From contig CM019692.1 in assembly GCA_009760885.1 (NCBI GenBank), positions 59,137,926-59,201,925 on the forward strand: a DNA stretch of 64,000 nucleotides. The letters run 5' to 3'. The notes under the pieces are model-generated. The model worked only from the letters and a program-made list of their open reading frames with translations. It was not told the DNA's origin and did no database searches. How positions within the stretch are numbered: position 1 is the stretch's first letter; every line of letters begins with the position of its first letter. Source of the DNA: Achatina immaculata. Its lineage: Eukaryota; Mollusca; Gastropoda; Stylommatophora; Achatinidae. Positions 61,985-64,000 of the stretch are shown piece after piece. A program made the translations under genes and the position numbers.

Positions 61985-62515
61985 TTGTCTTAGGTGGAGT
62001 TTATGTGTGTTGTGTTATGCCATCCTTATTGATGAAGTGTAAACAGATGTGGGGTGTGTTATGCCATCCTTATTGATGAGGTATAAACAGATGTGGCTTG
62101 TGTTATGTTATCGTTTGCTGATGGGGTGTAGTTATGTGGTTTGTGTTATGTCATCTTTACTGATGGAATTTAATTAATTATGTGTGCGTTATGTTATGCC
62201 ATCTTTACTGATAGAATTTAATTAATCATATGTGCGTTGTGTTATGTCTTATTTACTGATAGAATTTAATTAATCATATATGCGTTATGTTATGCCATCT
62301 TTACTGATAGAATTTAATTAATCATATATGCGTTATGTTATGCCATCTTTACTGATAGAATTTAATTAATCATATATGCGTTATGTTATGCCATCTTTAC
62401 TGGTAGAATTTAATTAACCATATATGCGTTGTGTTATGTCATCTTTACTGATAGAATTTAATTAAACAGATGTGGTTTGTGTTATGTCTTCGTTTTTGGT
62501 TGAGTTTAAACAGAT
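61985..62515. repeat. ~48-bp minisatellite, about 10 units
   Basis: Units of 45-48 bp (gttatgccatctttactgat, agaatttaattaatcatata, tgc). The left units (61990-62100) and the last one have 'aaacagatgtgg' in place of 'taatcatatatgc', so the array has diverged edges and a homogeneous centre. Confidence 0.92.
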
Positions 62516-62940
62516 GTGAGCTTTTGACACATGTCACTACATTCTTCCTTCGCATTTAAACTTTCCTTATTGCGTTGAAAACACGAAGTATGAATTACAA
62601 AACGACAGATGAAATGTAGGGAAAGGAGAGAAAAAAAGGCTCTTTTATTTATTTATTTATTTTTTTTAAGAAGGTGAAAGCAACTGGTGTTTTTGAGATG
62701 AAATTTTCAGTTGAAAGAATAATCAATGGCGAAAACAAGAAAGAGGATGAAGAATTGTGTATTGTGAAATCTGATGAAAAGAGCTTCAGTGACAGAGAAC
62801 TTCACAGGCTTTCTGGTAGATTGAGAAGAGGGGAAAAATTGTTTCATACAGTATAGCCATGCACATTTGTATAAATATACAGGAACTTTTTATTTGTACT
62901 CATCCGCTGGTGTACAAGGGTTGTTTCAAATGCAGTGCTT
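62516..62940 (+). other. Unassigned; one weak exon-like frame
   Basis: After a T-rich tract ending in 'ttttttttaag' (62661-62670) an open frame continues to a stop at 62854-62856. From ATG 62698 it reads MKFSVERIINGENKKEDEEL, then Lys/Glu-rich sequence, ending RRGEKLFHTV. The T-rich tract plus AG looks like a splice acceptor, and FSVERII loosely resembles an engrailed-type repressor motif. Both are weak signals, and no partner exon is visible. Confidence 0.25.
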
Positions 62941-62943
62941 CAT

Positions 62944-62969
62944 GTATGAGAGAGAGAGAGAGAAAGAGA

Positions 62970-63007
<38 letters not shown>

Positions 63008-63625
63008 TGAGAAAAGAAAGAGAAGAGAGTGAGACCGCCAGAGAGAGAGAGAGAGAGGAGAAGAGAGTGAGACCGGCTGAGAGAGAGAAGGAGAAGAGAG
63101 TGAGGCCGGCAGAGAGAGAGAGAGAGAGAGAAGATAGTGAGACCGGCACAGAGAGAGATGAGGAGAGCGAGGTCGGCAGAGAGAGAGAGAAAGTGAGGTC
63201 GGCAGAGAGAGGAGGAGAGAGTGAGGTCGGCAGAGAGAGAGAGAGAGAGAGAGTGAGACCGGCAGAGAGAGAGAGAGAGAGTGAGACCTGCAGAGAGAGA
63301 GAGGAAGAGGAGGAGACAGTGAGGTCGGCAGAGAGAGAGGAGAGAGTGAGACCGGCAGACAATGAGGTCGGCAGAGAGAGAGTGAGACCGACAGAGAGAG
63401 AGAGAGTGAGACCGGCAGAGAGAGAGAGAGTGAGACCGGCAGAGAGAGGGCGTGAGACCGGCAGAGAGAGAGAGAGTGAGACCGGCAGAGAGCGAGAGAG
63501 AGAGGGAGACCGGCAGAGAGGAGAGAGGAGAGAGTGAGGTCGGCGGAGAGAGAGAGGAGGAGAGAGTGAGGTCGGCAGAGGGAGAAGAGAGTGAGACCGA
63601 CAGAGAGAGAGGGAGAGAGTGGAGT
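62944..63625. repeat. GA-rich compound minisatellite with ccggcag/tcggcag phrases
   Basis: Nearly 700 bp of (ga)n interrupted about 25 times by 'gtgagaccggcaga' or 'gtgaggtcggcaga', at irregular spacing of roughly 20-45 bp. One strand is almost pure purine. Long Arg/Glu frames (plus) and Ser/Leu frames (minus, up to 293 codons) are by-products. Confidence 0.95.
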
Positions 63626-64000
63626 GCATTACCTTGGAAGAAATGTGACCCACATGAGAAGAGGATGCGTAGCTGTGTTTCCAAGTTGCATAATTTTCTG
63701 GGAATCTTGGTGGGGGGGGGGGTGTGTGTTTGTGTGTGTGATGGGGTGGGGTAGGGGAGAGTTGGGGAGGGGAGGAGAGAAAAAAGGAGGGGGGTGCTTG
63801 AAGCCACGCAAGGTCAGGAAATTAATTTCTTTTGAAGAAACAAAATATCAGTACTTGAGATTCATTGTGTACGTGGGTGCGTATGTGTCTGTGTGTAGTC
63901 GCATATGTGAATATATGTGGTGAAAAAAGGCATGGGGAGAGGAGAGAGTGAGAGAACTCATATGTGGGTGTCAGGGACATGTAAAAGCTACTGTGTCAGT
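63626..64000. other. Unassigned DNA, G-rich
   Basis: G and GT runs at 63708-63740 and gggga runs to 63795. No gene seen before the window edge. Confidence 0.5.

Noticed and set aside
62926..63807. A 293-codon Ser/Leu-rich protein on the minus strand and its Arg/Glu-rich shadow on plus
   Set aside because: Both are translations of an almost pure GA tract. The residue pattern follows the dinucleotide repeat.

Overview
The window looks like repeat-dense, non-coding nuclear DNA of a metazoan, most likely a mollusc or another lophotrochozoan. That placement is inferred from the mix of repeats: tRNA-derived SINEs, many 5'-truncated LINE 3' ends, mariner and hAT-like DNA transposons, and very many minisatellites in an AT-leaning background rich in microsatellites. 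Nothing resembles bacterial or phage organisation, and I found no convincing host protein-coding gene. Nearly all longer open frames are transposable-element fragments or by-products of tandem repeats whose unit length is a multiple of three.

Layout. 1-1.4 kb: unassigned DNA with an old SINE. 1.4-4.7 kb: a recent direct tandem duplication of about 1.69 kb, each copy holding a SINE and a 19-unit array of a 28-bp minisatellite. 6-7 kb: LINE ends and a SINE split by a LINE. 7.5-8.3 kb: a 32-bp minisatellite. 10.6-14.2 kb: hAT-like ends, a 600-bp non-autonomous retroposon and LINE ends. 16.7-24 kb: a run of minisatellites (units 40, 30, 36, 34 and 36 bp), two of them grown out of older dispersed repeats and one interrupted by a LINE. 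26-28 kb: two small minisatellites and a hAT-like MITE. 31.5-33.8 kb: a LINE interrupted by the 600-bp retroposon. 35.9-37.1 kb: a well-preserved LINE RNase H ORF between perfect target-site duplications. 37.5-46.3 kb: LINE 3' ends, a mariner with terminal inverted repeats and a second mariner relic. 47-54 kb: SINE-associated minisatellites and nested LINEs. 54-60 kb: LINE ends. 60-62.5 kb: 39-bp and about 48-bp minisatellites flanking a second SINE family with a hairpin at its end. 62.9-63.6 kb: a GA-rich compound array.

No pathway or operon is present. What the sequence records is interplay among repeats. LINEs repeatedly landed in minisatellites, SINEs and other LINEs, and at least seven insertion sites keep readable target-site duplications of 9-15 bp. 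At least two minisatellites are visibly amplified internal segments of dispersed elements. The clearest lies inside a SINE at 18985-19770: its 30-bp unit matches one internal block of that SINE family, and the rest of the SINE resumes after the array. That retroelement-to-minisatellite conversion is my best candidate for something worth following up.

Limits: all similarities were judged by eye within this window, without database searches. LINE clade names are left open where the fragment is too short. Boundaries without a target-site duplication are approximate.
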